Below, one piece after another: positions 1 to 8,479 of a stretch of DNA of 64,000 nt; position 1 is the stretch's first letter, and every line of letters starts with the position of its first letter. The notes under the pieces were generated by a model. That model made no database searches, was not told the origin of the DNA, and was given only the letters and a program-made list of their open reading frames with translations. Origin of the DNA: PGYR01 sp046290495 (GTDB taxonomy: Bacteria; Bacteroidota; Ignavibacteria; Kapaibacteriales; UBA2268); the NCBI GenBank assembly GCA_046290495.1, contig JBKAGT010000005.1:1550001-1614000 (forward strand). The letters run 5' to 3'. Made by a program: the position numbers and the translations under genes.

Positions 1-1246
1 AATTGATTGAGCTGATATTATCTCTTTCTTCATTTGGGAATATGTACATACCTCCACCGAATGTGCTGGCAGTAATATCACCATTGTTAAGTTCGTTTAT
101 TCTAATTACTCTATTTTCATCGAAAACTGGGTAGTCTGTTCTGTTGTAATAGCCCCACTCACCATCTTCCAAATACATGAGTGCTCGGTTCCTAATCTCA
201 TTAGAGCCCACTCTACCAGTACCTGCCCACAAGGTGCCCTTTGAATCTACGAATATATCTGCAAAACCATTTGTAATTGGGGAATTTGGTCTAATTGTTT
301 CTTGGCTCTCACCATCTAATATTTGTATACCTGAAGTGCTACCAATATAAATCTTGTCTGAAGTGTCATCGAACTCGACGCTGTTTACAAACTCGTCTAT
401 CTTGAATACATCTCTATGCGAAGGGAATTCCTTCATTTCATTATCTAAGAAGTAATAAAGCTGATCTTCGTTAGAGACCAAACCTTTAACAACCTTTTCG
501 TTGAAGCTGAATAGATTTTTGAGTGAGTCATTTTCCCATATATATATATTATCACCAGAAGTTGAATAAAGTTTACTGTCTATCCATTTTAAACTAATTA
601 TATCCTCGGAATCAAATTGATTTGCAGGTAGTATCGTTTGCCAGTCAAACCTATTCGCCAAGCTATTGTCTAAGTCAGTATATACAATACCACCAGCAGT
701 TGCTAGCCATATTCTGTTGTCGTGTATCTCTATTTCATATACTTCAGTACCTGGGCTCACATCGGCAAACCTTTTTACATCTTCTATTGTAACGTTCTCT
801 TTGTGATTGAATACTACAAGCCCAAAACCACCTGCTATATAGACTTTCTCGTCGATAATAACCATATCATTAATCTGAGGATTAGAAAAGTTGGCATTGT
901 AAATATCAAATGTTCCGGTCCATTCATCATCGTGATAAATATCAAATGTTCCATCTATATAACCAACGAATACTTTGTCCGAAGCTTCATCATGCGTTAT
1001 GAATTGTGCGTTGATTCGGCTTAGCGAACCTACATTGGAGAATTGCTCAGTATCACCTGTATTAGAATTAGCGAAATAAACGCCCCCCCTAGTAGCCACA
1101 TAGATATTGTCGCCATCTTTCTCAAGTGAATTTATTTCGTATAGTGAGGTGTACGCTTGCCAATCAGAGATTTGTAGCTCTTGTGCTGCTAATTGGATAT
1201 TGTATATAGTACCTAAAGCAAGAATAAAAACAATGAATCTTAGCAT
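1..1246 (-). CDS. PorZ-like beta-propeller protein (3' end beyond window)
   Basis: The reading frame starts at the ATG at 1246 and stays open to the left edge, so only the N-terminal 415 residues are present. A signal peptide (MLRFIVFILALGTIYN...) is followed by repeated propeller-like blades such as DGDNIYVATRGGVYF, DKVFVGYIDGTFDI and NRIWLATAGGIVYTD. The opening WQAYTSLYEIN followed by 'vYVAT..Gvyf' resembles the start of PorZ, the surface component of the type IX secretion system, and of related two-component-regulator-propeller proteins. Known for the family: PorZ delivers A-LPS to the sortase on the cell surface and itself carries a T9SS C-terminal domain; that end is outside the window, so it cannot be checked here. 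Alternative: a generic exported propeller protein. The exported-propeller call is firm, the PorZ assignment moderate. Confidence 0.65.
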   Translation of the reverse strand, partial: MLRFIVFILALGTIYNIQLAAQELQISDWQAYTSLYEINSLEKDGDNIYVATRGGVYFANSNTGDTEQFSNVGSLSRINAQFITHDEASDKVFVGYIDGTFDIYHDDEWTGTFDIYNANFSNPQINDMVIIDEKVYIAGGFGLVVFNHKENVTIEDVKRFADVSPGTEVYEIEIHDNRIWLATAGGIVYTDLDNSLANRFDWQTILPANQFDSEDIISLKWIDSKLYSTSGDNIYIWENDSLKNLFSFNEKVVKGLVSNEDQLYYFLDNEMKEFPSHRDVFKIDEFVNSVEFDDTSDKIYIGSTSGIQILDGESQETIRPNSPITNGFADIFVDSKGTLWAGTGRVGSNEIRNRALMYLEDGEWGYYNRTDYPVFDENRVIRINELNNGDITASTFGGGMYIFPNEERDNISSIN

Positions 1247-1298
1247 TATGTAATCATAGAATTAGTTAATAAAAAAATGGTACCAATGTTATATAATA

Positions 1299-1766
1299 TC
1301 ACTCATTAATTTGTTGTAAAACTGAAATCATGTTCAGCGTTGTTTCGGCCGCTTCGTAGCCCTTGTTACCTTTATCTCCACCAGCTCTAGCAAATGCCTG
1401 ATCGGAGTTGTCTGTAGTTAGCAAACCAAACCCAATAGGTACACCAGTTTCGAGCATAGTGTCGGTAACGCCACGCGAACAATCACCCGCAACGAAATCG
1501 AAATGTGGAGTTTCGCCCCTGATAACACAGCCTAATGCAACTATGCCATCATATTTCCCAGTTTTAGCAAGTGCACTGCAAGCAAGTGGGATTTCATAAG
1601 CGCCATCTACTACCACAGTTGTTATATTTTCGTCTGCTATACCCTTCTTGCTTAAGGCCTGATAGCTCCCTGCTAACAACTTTTCGGTTATTATTTCGTT
1701 CCAAGTAGTAGTAATTACGGCAATTCTACAATTTTTGTTCACTTTTGTCGGAATTATTTTTCTCAT
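1299..1766 (-). CDS. ribH: 6,7-dimethyl-8-ribityllumazine synthase
   Basis: This 155-aa protein is full length for lumazine synthase, which condenses 5-amino-6-ribitylamino-uracil with 3,4-dihydroxy-2-butanone 4-phosphate in the penultimate step of riboflavin synthesis in the cytoplasm. Visible family motifs are TTTWNEIITEKLLAGS (N-terminal substrate loop), VDGAYEIPLAC, and IVALGCVIRGETPHFDFV, which holds the catalytic His. GNKGYEAAETTLNMISVL closes the protein. The start at 1766 gives MRKIIPTKVNKNCRIAVI, the usual beginning. No other rib genes are adjacent; it stands between the PorZ-like gene and the divergent FKBP gene. Confidence 0.96.
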   Translation of the reverse strand: MRKIIPTKVNKNCRIAVITTTWNEIITEKLLAGSYQALSKKGIADENITTVVVDGAYEIPLACSALAKTGKYDGIVALGCVIRGETPHFDFVAGDCSRGVTDTMLETGVPIGFGLLTTDNSDQAFARAGGDKGNKGYEAAETTLNMISVLQQINE

Positions 1767-1801
1767 GTTGGTAGTAATTTAGTTATGATAATATAATTAC
1801 T

Positions 1802-1809
1802 TAACTTTG
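1802..1809 (+). promoter_or_regulatory. Possible Bacteroidota -7 box upstream of the FKBP gene
   Basis: TAACTTTG fits the TAnnTTTG consensus of the Bacteroidota primary sigma factor and lies about 60 bases before the FKBP start at 1871. No clear TTG -33 box is seen at the usual spacing, so this is only a candidate. Confidence 0.3.
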
Positions 1810-1870
1810 TTGCTTATACAAAAAGTTAAATACGAATTTTACATTTTTAATAATTTTAAAAGGATAATAT

Positions 1871-2569
1871 ATGAAATTAATGAACTTATTTGTAATTGGA
1901 ACCATATTATTTGGTATTGCTTGTACAGATATGCAAGGTCAAGTAGAACTAAAAACTGAGCAAGACTCATTAGCTTATGCTATTGGTATGCAATGGGGTA
2001 AAAACCTTATGGTTGATGATTTGAAATTAAATTCTGATGTAATCAAAGCTGGATTGGAAGACGCTTACAAAGAAGCTCCAAAATTAACAGATGCTGAAAT
2101 GCAAGCGATACTTACGAACTTGCAACAAAAACTGCAAGACAAGAGAATGAAGGAACAACAACAAGCTTCTTCGAAAAACCTTGAAACAGCAAATCAATTT
2201 TTAGAAAAAAACAAAACTGCAGAGGGCGTAAAAACTACTGCTAGTGGATTGCAATACAAAGTGTTGAAAGAAGGTAATGGCGTATCGCCCAAAGCTACTG
2301 ACAATGTAAAGGTACACTACCACGGAACTCTAATCGATGGTAAAGTATTCGACAGCTCAGTAGAAAGAGGTCAGCCAGCTGAATTCCCTCTTAACAGAGT
2401 AATCCCAGGTTGGACTGAAGGTCTTCAGCTTATGAAGAAAGGGGCAAAGTACAGATTCTTTATCCCTCCGGGCTTAGCTTACGGCGCACAAGGAGCAGGT
2501 TCTATAGGACCAAACTCATTGCTTATCTTCGATGTTGAGTTAATCGACGTTAACCCTGCAAAACAATAA
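1871..2569 (+). CDS. FKBP-type peptidyl-prolyl cis-trans isomerase (FkpA/Mip-like)
   Basis: This 232-aa exported foldase begins with a signal sequence ending near FGIACTDMQGQ; the Cys could be a lipobox, but Gly at -3 is atypical. Residues ~27-110 form the helical dimerisation domain typical of FkpA/Mip (LAYAIGMQWGKNL, AEMQAILTNLQQKLQDK). Residues ~120-228 are the FKBP domain, with VKVHYHGTLIDGKVFDSS, FPLNRVIPGWTEGLQLM and FIPPGLAYGAQGAG marking the active-site pocket. It catalyses proline isomerisation in proteins folding in the periplasm. It is transcribed alone, and a strong hairpin terminator follows the stop. Confidence 0.93.
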   Translation: MKLMNLFVIGTILFGIACTDMQGQVELKTEQDSLAYAIGMQWGKNLMVDDLKLNSDVIKAGLEDAYKEAPKLTDAEMQAILTNLQQKLQDKRMKEQQQASSKNLETANQFLEKNKTAEGVKTTASGLQYKVLKEGNGVSPKATDNVKVHYHGTLIDGKVFDSSVERGQPAEFPLNRVIPGWTEGLQLMKKGAKYRFFIPPGLAYGAQGAGSIGPNSLLIFDVELIDVNPAKQ

Positions 2570-2595
2570 GTAGATAAAAAATAGATTTTATCAGA

Positions 2596-2623
2596 AGCCC
2601 AGCCGAAAGGTTGGGCTTTTTTT
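2596..2623 (+). terminator. Rho-independent terminator after the FKBP gene
   Basis: A 9-bp GC-rich stem (AGCCCAGCC / GGTTGGGCT, one G-T wobble) with a GAAA tetraloop is followed by seven T's. It starts 27 bases past the FKBP stop. Confidence 0.9.
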
Positions 2624-2956
2624 GTGTGTCGAGGAAATCTTTTGGATATATGCTTGGCTTAATGTATAGTCATTAAGATAGGTTAAATGACTTTGTAAGC
2701 GGTAGAAGAATTCAGGCATTAACGCAACTCTCTTGTTAAAAGAGATAACCTCTTCGCTACATTTAGAGTGTTTGTCCTCCGCTGTTGGAGGTGGATTTTG
2801 TTAAATGTAAAAGTCAGAGGTGGACTTAACTAGAACAACCCACTCCTCCCATTCACTAACTTTTTCAAATATTTCAATTATAAAATTCCTTCAATAATAT
2901 TGTAATTCTTATATTGCAACTTCTTAAATAAGTAAAACAAATATAAACATTAGAAA
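2624..2956. other. Intergenic gap holding a degenerate CTCCGC/GGAG repeat
   Basis: No gene is visible in this stretch. At 2774-2825 there is a copy of the dispersed hairpin family (TCCTCCGC..GGAGGTGGA, then TTTTG..AAAAG, ending GAGGTGGAC) that recurs near 26050 and 58914. The promoter of the isocitrate dehydrogenase gene must lie in the AT-rich right part. Confidence 0.6.
2774..2825. repeat. Dispersed intergenic hairpin repeat, copy 1
   Basis: GTCCTCCGCTGTTGGAGG forms a hairpin and is followed by a second A/T-rich arm pair and GAGGTGGAC, the inverted form of GTCCTCC. The same layout occurs at 58914-58962, and its left half at 26049-26067. Confidence 0.55.
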
Positions 2957-4420
2957 ATGGACAAGATAAAAGTAACATTAGCCAAGGGCGATGGAATTGG
3001 TTTAGAAATTACAGATGCTGTATTAGATATATTAGAAGCTGCGGGTGCACCTCTGGAATATGAGGAAATCAACGTTGGTGAGCAAGTATATCTGAAAGGC
3101 ATAAAAACAGGAATTCCTGATGACGCATGGGAGACTATCACTCGCAATGGTGCCTTCCTAAAAGGACCAATTACTACTCCTCAAGGTGGCGGTTACAAAA
3201 GCTTGAATGTTACTATTCGTAAAACATTGGGTCTATTTGCCAATGTTCGCCCTGTGAAAGCATACAACCCATACATACAATCACACTTCCCAGAAATGGA
3301 CGTAGTTGTTGTTCGTGAAAACGAGGAAGATTTGTACGCTGGTATAGAGCACCAACAAACACCTGAAGTAGTACAAGCGCTGAAATTGATTTCTCGCCCA
3401 GGTAGTGAGAAAATCATACGCTATGCCTTCGAATACGCTAAGGCACACGGCAGAAAGAAAGTAACTTGTATGTCAAAAGACAATATAATGAAACATGCTG
3501 ATGGGCTATTCCACAAGGTATTCGACGAAGTAAAAGAAGAGTACCCTGAGATAGAAGCAGAGCATTATATCATTGATATCGGTACTGCAAGGATTGCTAA
3601 TGACCCTGAGAGATTCGACGTTATCGTTACTCTCAATCTTTATGGCGATATTATTTCTGATGTTACAGCAGAGATAGCTGGCTCAGTTGGGATGGGTGGC
3701 TCGTCGAATGTAGGCGAAAACGTAGCAATGTTCGAAGCTATACACGGTTCGGCTCCAGACATTGCAGGCAAAAACATAGCTAACCCTAGTGGCTTGCTAA
3801 ACGGAGCATGTATGATGCTTGTTCATCTTAATCTTGGCGACTATGCATTCAAAATTCAAAATGCATTGCTAAAGACAATAGAAGATGGTGTTCACACTGG
3901 CGATCTGAAAAGTGAACTAACAAAAGAGTTAGTCGGCACAAAAGAATTTGCTCAAGCAGTAATAGAAAGACTTGGTCAAAAGCCAGCGAATTTCACTGTT
4001 CCAAAGCCATCGAACCACAAAATACAATTGCCACAATACAACACCCCAAGAGCTCCTAAAACCTTAGTAGGAGTGGATGTGTATTTGGATTGGAACGAAA
4101 GCAACCGCAGACCAAGCGAGTTAGGACAGCAGTTAGAGCAACTTGCTCCTCAGGGATTAGAGCTAAAGACAATATCGAATAGAGGTATTGCTGTTTACCC
4201 AGGTGTTGACAGAGAGATATTCTGCTCTGACCACTGGTCATGTCGTTTTGTTAGCCCTGATCACGCTTCTTCTAATGGCAAAGCAGAAATAGACAAAAAA
4301 TTGGTTGTGGAGCTATTGAACAGTATCAACAATGTTGGTTTGGACTTTATTAAAACAGAAAATATATACACATTCAGTGGCGAAAGAGCATACTCACTTG
4401 CGCAAGGTGAAGTCAGCTAA
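2957..4420 (+). CDS. icd: NADP-dependent isocitrate dehydrogenase (long bacterial form with C-terminal extension)
   Basis: This 487-aa cytoplasmic TCA-cycle enzyme oxidises isocitrate to 2-oxoglutarate and CO2. Residues 1-330 carry the isocitrate/isopropylmalate dehydrogenase fold: KGDGIGLEITDAVLD, the substrate loop GYKSLNVTIRKTLGLFANVRP, VVVRENEEDLYAGIEH, and the cofactor/metal region NLYGDIISDVTAEIAGSVGM..EAIHGSAPDIAGKNIANP. About 120 further residues (TLVGVDVYLDW...) form the extra C-terminal domain of the Thermus/Rickettsia-type enzyme, which the E. coli form lacks. The start at 2957 fits the family. A strong terminator follows the stop. Confidence 0.94.
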   Translation: MDKIKVTLAKGDGIGLEITDAVLDILEAAGAPLEYEEINVGEQVYLKGIKTGIPDDAWETITRNGAFLKGPITTPQGGGYKSLNVTIRKTLGLFANVRPVKAYNPYIQSHFPEMDVVVVRENEEDLYAGIEHQQTPEVVQALKLISRPGSEKIIRYAFEYAKAHGRKKVTCMSKDNIMKHADGLFHKVFDEVKEEYPEIEAEHYIIDIGTARIANDPERFDVIVTLNLYGDIISDVTAEIAGSVGMGGSSNVGENVAMFEAIHGSAPDIAGKNIANPSGLLNGACMMLVHLNLGDYAFKIQNALLKTIEDGVHTGDLKSELTKELVGTKEFAQAVIERLGQKPANFTVPKPSNHKIQLPQYNTPRAPKTLVGVDVYLDWNESNRRPSELGQQLEQLAPQGLELKTISNRGIAVYPGVDREIFCSDHWSCRFVSPDHASSNGKAEIDKKLVVELLNSINNVGLDFIKTENIYTFSGERAYSLAQGEVS

Positions 4421-4446
4421 AGTGAAATAAATTTTTGGACCTATAG

Positions 4447-4481
4447 AACCCCTCATCAATCTATTTGGTGAGGGGTTTTTT
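4447..4481 (+). terminator. Terminator of icd (twin of the one at 6036)
   Basis: The stem AACCCCTCA / TGAGGGGTT is followed by a T tract. Bases 4449-4481 differ from 6036-6068 at a single position, so the two are recent or gene-converted copies. Confidence 0.9.
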
Positions 4482-4549
4482 GTATTATTTGTAACTAATC
4501 AAGCTTTCATTCAGTCTAATTATTAAATACAGTTCTAATAATAATTGCT

Positions 4550-4555
4550 AGGAGG
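4550..4555 (+). promoter_or_regulatory. Strong Shine-Dalgarno before the 488-aa gene
   Basis: A perfect AGGAGG lies 6 bases before the ATG at 4562. Most core genes in this window have weak or no such site, so the strong site is unusual and supports this start. Confidence 0.7.
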
Positions 4556-4561
4556 CCTGCC

Positions 4562-6028
4562 ATGAAAAAGTCAGTATTAATCATTATTACTACTATACTC
4601 TCCCTGAATCTAGTCCTATCACAAGAATTTAAAATTCATAATAATGGGTTGATTTACAGCGATACTACAATGGAGAAACTCAAGACAATTGTGGAAGATT
4701 TGAATTTGAAATTCAAGAACTGCGAGATTAATAAGACTTATTACAGCCTTAGTCACAGCATAGCTTATGTTATTACAATAAAAGGTAAAAAGGTAAAAGA
4801 AGCTCGAAATGATATTGACAACTCTATTAGCTATGACGATTTTGTTACCAAGTACAAAAATGATTTGAAACAAAGAAAAGACCTAATATTAAGATACAAA
4901 GATGTAAACTATCAAGATGAAGAATATGTTGGCTTCACAAGTACGTTAGATCGTACTGAGCTATCATTTAGTAATCGCGTTGACTTATTCACTAAGAAAC
5001 TCAAAAATAAATGGTTGTACAATTATTATGAAGAAACTGACTATCGTGATGAATTTATCACTATAATGTACTTCATAGATGACTTTAAGAAGAAAAAAAT
5101 AGCTGACAAATATGCCGATTTGATCAATTATTCTGATTGTATGATAGATACTAACTCTAACCTGTTCAAAAAAAATCCTTATCCAAGTAGGTCATACTAT
5201 GAAGCTGACAGTAATTCAAAAGTTTTTTTATTAATGCAGCATCTTCGTAATCAGGTAATGGATGAGATAGATAAGAGAAATGTAAGTGACGAACTAGACA
5301 AAGAAGAAAAAAGTAAATTATTTGAATCTGTTTTAGACAGTTTATATCATAATAAGCTTAAAACTAACAGAAGCTTTGTAATGAAGGTAAACTTAGCAAT
5401 AGAAGAAGGTCTAAATGATAGTAGTTCTAATGATAGTTTTGAAAAATTTGTGATGAATTATATATCCAAAGATAAAGCATTAGAATTAAAAAGAAGTAGG
5501 TATGTGATTGGCTATTGCAGTATGGATAACAGTCCTAGATACCACTTGAAAGATATAGCTTTGCTCTCGGCACAAACTGCTAAATGGGAAGTCTTCCTCA
5601 GAGCCCACTTAAATGTAATGAATGATTATGTAGCAAGGAATTCAGATAATAGCATGGCTTGGGCTGATAGGAAAACATACCTAAAAGAATTAGAAGTATT
5701 AGATATTAACGTAATAGATTTGATGCTTGGAATCTCTTTAAGAATAGAAAATGAGAGTAATAATCATTACTATGGCCGAATCTCAAGAATTGGTAGAGCA
5801 TTGGCTGACCTTTCTGAAAAGGATAAATTTGAAGAAAAAATATTCGGTGCCATAGAAGACAGCCAATTGGATAATCTTAATAGAATATATTTGAGTTACT
5901 TACTTTTAAACTATCATTATCATCTAGAAGATGAATCTAGAAAAACTGATATAGCTGATAGATTTGAAAAGGCATTGGATAGTTTTCCTGACTTTATAGC
6001 ACAAAGTTTGAGAAGTGAATTAGAATAA
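4562..6028 (+). CDS. Exported protein of unknown function, 488 aa
   Basis: I do not recognise this family. MKKSVLIIITTILSLNLVLSQ is a clear signal peptide with a cleavage site before EFKIHNN. The mature part is highly charged and predicted mostly helical, rich in Lys, Asp, Glu and Asn, without membrane segments, a lipobox or a T9SS sorting domain, so it is probably periplasmic. The C-terminal half (residues ~330-480) has helix-pair character like TPR/SEL-type solenoids. The gene sits between two nearly identical terminators as a monocistronic unit with a perfect Shine-Dalgarno, which suggests it could have been inserted or duplicated as a cassette between icd and folC. Confidence 0.7.
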   Translation: MKKSVLIIITTILSLNLVLSQEFKIHNNGLIYSDTTMEKLKTIVEDLNLKFKNCEINKTYYSLSHSIAYVITIKGKKVKEARNDIDNSISYDDFVTKYKNDLKQRKDLILRYKDVNYQDEEYVGFTSTLDRTELSFSNRVDLFTKKLKNKWLYNYYEETDYRDEFITIMYFIDDFKKKKIADKYADLINYSDCMIDTNSNLFKKNPYPSRSYYEADSNSKVFLLMQHLRNQVMDEIDKRNVSDELDKEEKSKLFESVLDSLYHNKLKTNRSFVMKVNLAIEEGLNDSSSNDSFEKFVMNYISKDKALELKRSRYVIGYCSMDNSPRYHLKDIALLSAQTAKWEVFLRAHLNVMNDYVARNSDNSMAWADRKTYLKELEVLDINVIDLMLGISLRIENESNNHYYGRISRIGRALADLSEKDKFEEKIFGAIEDSQLDNLNRIYLSYLLLNYHYHLEDESRKTDIADRFEKALDSFPDFIAQSLRSELE

Positions 6029-6035
6029 ACACAGT

Positions 6036-6068
6036 CCCCTCATAAATCTATTTGGTGAGGGGTTTTTT
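6036..6068 (+). terminator. Terminator of the 488-aa gene (twin of the one at 4449)
   Basis: CCCCTCA / TGAGGGG stem plus seven T's; 32 of 33 positions match 4449-4481. Its T tract abuts folC and contains the TTG at 6068, an argument for starting folC at the ATG at 6083. Confidence 0.88.
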
Positions 6069-6082
6069 TGTTAATTTACTCT

Positions 6083-7291
6083 ATGAACAACGCCAAAAAA
6101 GAAAAACTACTCAGAGAACTCTACGCAAAGTTAAGAGCAGGAATAAAGCCAGGGCTGGAGCGAACTATAGCTTTAGCTAGTGCAGTAGGGAACCCCCAAA
6201 ACGACTACCCTACTATACACATAGCAGGTACTAATGGCAAGGGTACTACTTGCTCTGTTGTAACATCATTATTGACTGAAATGGGACTGAAAGTAGGACT
6301 CTACACTTCGCCTCATATTAAGGATTTCAATGAGCGAATAAGAGTGAATGGCACACGAATCGCTGATGATGAATTGGTAGATTTTTCAGAGACACTTCTG
6401 CCAAAAGCTGAGGAGTTAGACGCTACCTTTTTTGAGATTACAACTGTAATGGCGTTCATGCATTTTCATAATCATGAAGTGGATGTAGCAGTAATAGAAA
6501 CAGGAATGGGTGGTAGGTTCGACAGCACAAACATACTTAGTCCTACAGTCACTTGTATCACGGACATTGATCTTGATCACCAAGAATTCCTCGGTGATAC
6601 CATTGAGCAAATCTCATTCGAAAAAGCAGGAATAATAAAGCAAGACACCCCTGTGGTTACTACAAATCAAGATGAATCCATACTCAATGTAATTAATAAA
6701 AAAGCTGAGGAGATGTCTGCGGATATTATTTCTCCAAACGAGGAAATAGATAAGACTGTTCTCAAAGAGATAGAGAAAAGGTATATCAGTCAGTCATTTC
6801 AGAAGAATTATAAAGCGGCACTTACGGTAACTGAATTATATCTGGGCAACCCAGTAGATAAAGACATTCAATTAAAAGCAGTCAAAAACCTAAGAGAGAA
6901 CTCTGGGTATTTCGGTAGAATGGAAGTAATAGACAGCTCACCACTCACGATAATTGACATTGCTCATTCGCCTGCAGCTGTTGGCAATCTGATAGACTCA
7001 ATAACAATGCGTTATCCTAATCAGAAATGGACAATTATACTTGCAATGATGAAAGATAAGAATTATAGAGATATAATCAATCAATTAGAACACATTGCAG
7101 AGCGATTTATCTTCACACAAGTAAAAGGAGAACGCTCAGCCAAAGCAATTGAACTTGCATCTGCTGTTATAAATTCAGAAGTAGAATATAGCATTTGTGA
7201 AAACCCTAATGCTGCACTAAATGAGGCAAAACAAACAATGAATCCGATTCTTATTCTAGGATCGTTCTATTTGGCGAGTGAGGTATTATGA
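6083..7291 (+). CDS. folC: Folylpolyglutamate synthase / dihydrofolate synthase
   Basis: This Mur-ligase-family enzyme of about 400 residues adds glutamate to dihydropteroate or folates using ATP in the cytoplasm. Diagnostic motifs are the P-loop IHIAGTNGKGTTCSVV, the substrate loop YTSPHIKDFNERIRVNG, VIETGMGGRFDSTN, and LDHQEFLGDTIEQISFEKAGI, followed by DIAHSPAAV in the C-terminal domain. The frame also opens at a TTG at 6068, but that codon lies in the preceding terminator's T tract, so the ATG at 6083 (MNNAKKEKLL) is preferred. The C-terminus is slightly shorter than in E. coli FolC but complete (LILGSFYLASEVL). Confidence 0.94.
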   Translation: MNNAKKEKLLRELYAKLRAGIKPGLERTIALASAVGNPQNDYPTIHIAGTNGKGTTCSVVTSLLTEMGLKVGLYTSPHIKDFNERIRVNGTRIADDELVDFSETLLPKAEELDATFFEITTVMAFMHFHNHEVDVAVIETGMGGRFDSTNILSPTVTCITDIDLDHQEFLGDTIEQISFEKAGIIKQDTPVVTTNQDESILNVINKKAEEMSADIISPNEEIDKTVLKEIEKRYISQSFQKNYKAALTVTELYLGNPVDKDIQLKAVKNLRENSGYFGRMEVIDSSPLTIIDIAHSPAAVGNLIDSITMRYPNQKWTIILAMMKDKNYRDIINQLEHIAERFIFTQVKGERSAKAIELASAVINSEVEYSICENPNAALNEAKQTMNPILILGSFYLASEVL

Positions 7292-7310
7292 GAAATAGTT
7301 ATTAAATGCG

Positions 7311-7340
7311 TAAGTAAACTATAATTATTATTATATTTAT
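7311..7340 (+). repeat. 30-bp direct repeat, copy 1 (upstream of the 7373 gene)
   Basis: The 30 bases at 7311-7340 (TAAGTAAACTATAATTATTA...) are identical to 8417-8446. Each copy lies 30-60 bases before a gene for a small exported protein beginning MKF. Confidence 0.8.
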
Positions 7341-7372
7341 TCAGATTAGTATTACAATTCTATTTATATCTA

Positions 7373-7861
7373 ATGAAATTTTTATTTCTTTTGATTTTAT
7401 TCCTAAACCCCACTTACAGTGACTACATAGTCAAAAGTGAAATTATTAGTAATTTTGATGATGACAAGACAATTGATACTATACAATTATGTCAGAATGT
7501 CCTTTCTGAAGATAGGTTTTTAAATATTACTATCTCTAATTTTGACAATTTGAATAACTATAAGAATTACACTGCTATACCAAACTACAAAGAGACAACT
7601 CTCTCATGCAGTAACCTATATAAGGACTCATTGGGGTTTAGTTTTACTATCGAAAATGGCAATGGAAATGTGCATAAATCTAAAAAATTCTCTTTCAGAA
7701 GATTTGGAATCGATATCGTTTTATATAGAATAAATGAATTATATTTTTCAAGCGATAAATTTATTCAAGATCACAACATTAGAAATTTTGTCTTTGAAAA
7801 TGCAAGTTCTTATGATTCAATCTACAGTATTAAATACTTTGATTATAATTTATTTTGGTAG
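7373..7861 (+). CDS. Small exported protein of unknown function, 162 aa
   Basis: Not recognised. MKFLFLLILFLNPTYS is a signal peptide; the rest is a soluble Asn/Asp/Tyr-rich domain starting with IVKSEIISNFDDDKTIDTIQ, reminiscent of VCBS-like 'D.DGD.D' calcium segments only in its first few residues. It ends in NLFW without a sorting signal. It is the first of three small genes (7373-9025) preceded twice by the same 30-bp repeat. The product is probably periplasmic. Confidence 0.6.
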   Translation: MKFLFLLILFLNPTYSDYIVKSEIISNFDDDKTIDTIQLCQNVLSEDRFLNITISNFDNLNNYKNYTAIPNYKETTLSCSNLYKDSLGFSFTIENGNGNVHKSKKFSFRRFGIDIVLYRINELYFSSDKFIQDHNIRNFVFENASSYDSIYSIKYFDYNLFW

Positions 7862-7908
7862 ATTTTGATTTATGAATAAAAAAAATTTCATATTATATCT
7901 ATTCATTT

Positions 7909-8430
7909 TTGTTTTACTTCTTTAAACAGAACATCCTACTGTATAATGACTTTAGAGATATACTTCCTTACAGTGGCTACGAGTTATTGTCAACTAGCTA
8001 TTTAAATAACTTAATTTCATACCTAGCAAGAGGAGTATTCGCATCACTCAGTATTTTTTTATTACAGACAATGATACAAAGTATTAGAGAGCAGAGTATG
8101 AGTAATATGGTATTGAAATGGACTCTCCTTTTTTCACTACTTGTTTATATGGCTTCAATTGTCTTCAAAACATTATTTCATTTTTACTATATACCTATCA
8201 TTGTTTTATTCCTGTTTCGAATCATGAAGAGGAATAGTTTTGATATTAAGCTTCATATTTATCTTAGAATCTTTTTATACCTTGTTTCATTAGGACTAAT
8301 TATTTACTTTTTATCAACTGATTTAGAGTATATTAAATCATTTATAATTCTACTGTCCACTTTTGTATTTGTTTTTTTATCTTATCTTTTGGAGAATAAA
8401 ACATATATTCTATTTTTAAGTAAACTATAA
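7909..8430 (+). CDS. Multi-pass membrane protein of unknown function, possibly frameshifted at its start
   Basis: The long frame encodes ~173 aa with five or so hydrophobic segments (LARGVFASLSIFLLQTMI, WTLLFSLLVYMASIVF, YYIPIIVLFLF, IFLYLVSLGLIIYFLS, FIILLSTFVFVFLSYLL). It has no ATG near its start; the only early option is a TTG at 7909. An ATG at 7872 opens MNKKNFILYLFIFVLLL and then stops at 7921-7923. Joining that frame to this one by a one-base shift near 7912-7922 gives a natural N-terminal membrane segment running into KQNILLYN. Either a real frameshift or a sequencing slip in the A/T runs explains this; a TTG start is the alternative. Confidence 0.5.
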   Translation: MFYFFKQNILLYNDFRDILPYSGYELLSTSYLNNLISYLARGVFASLSIFLLQTMIQSIREQSMSNMVLKWTLLFSLLVYMASIVFKTLFHFYYIPIIVLFLFRIMKRNSFDIKLHIYLRIFLYLVSLGLIIYFLSTDLEYIKSFIILLSTFVFVFLSYLLENKTYILFLSKL

Positions 8431-8446
8431 TTATTATTATATTTAT
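8417..8446 (+). repeat. 30-bp direct repeat, copy 2 (upstream of the 8480 gene)
   Basis: Identical to 7311-7340. It overlaps the last codons of the membrane-protein gene ending at 8430 and lies 33 bases before the next start. Confidence 0.8.
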
Positions 8447-8479
8447 ATAATTCTAATATAGCATTACCGAATTAACCGA

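Noticed and set aside
722..1024. Plus-strand 100-codon ORF near the left edge
   Set aside because: It overlaps the PorZ-like propeller frame on the minus strand, which is open for 415 codons with signal peptide and blade repeats.
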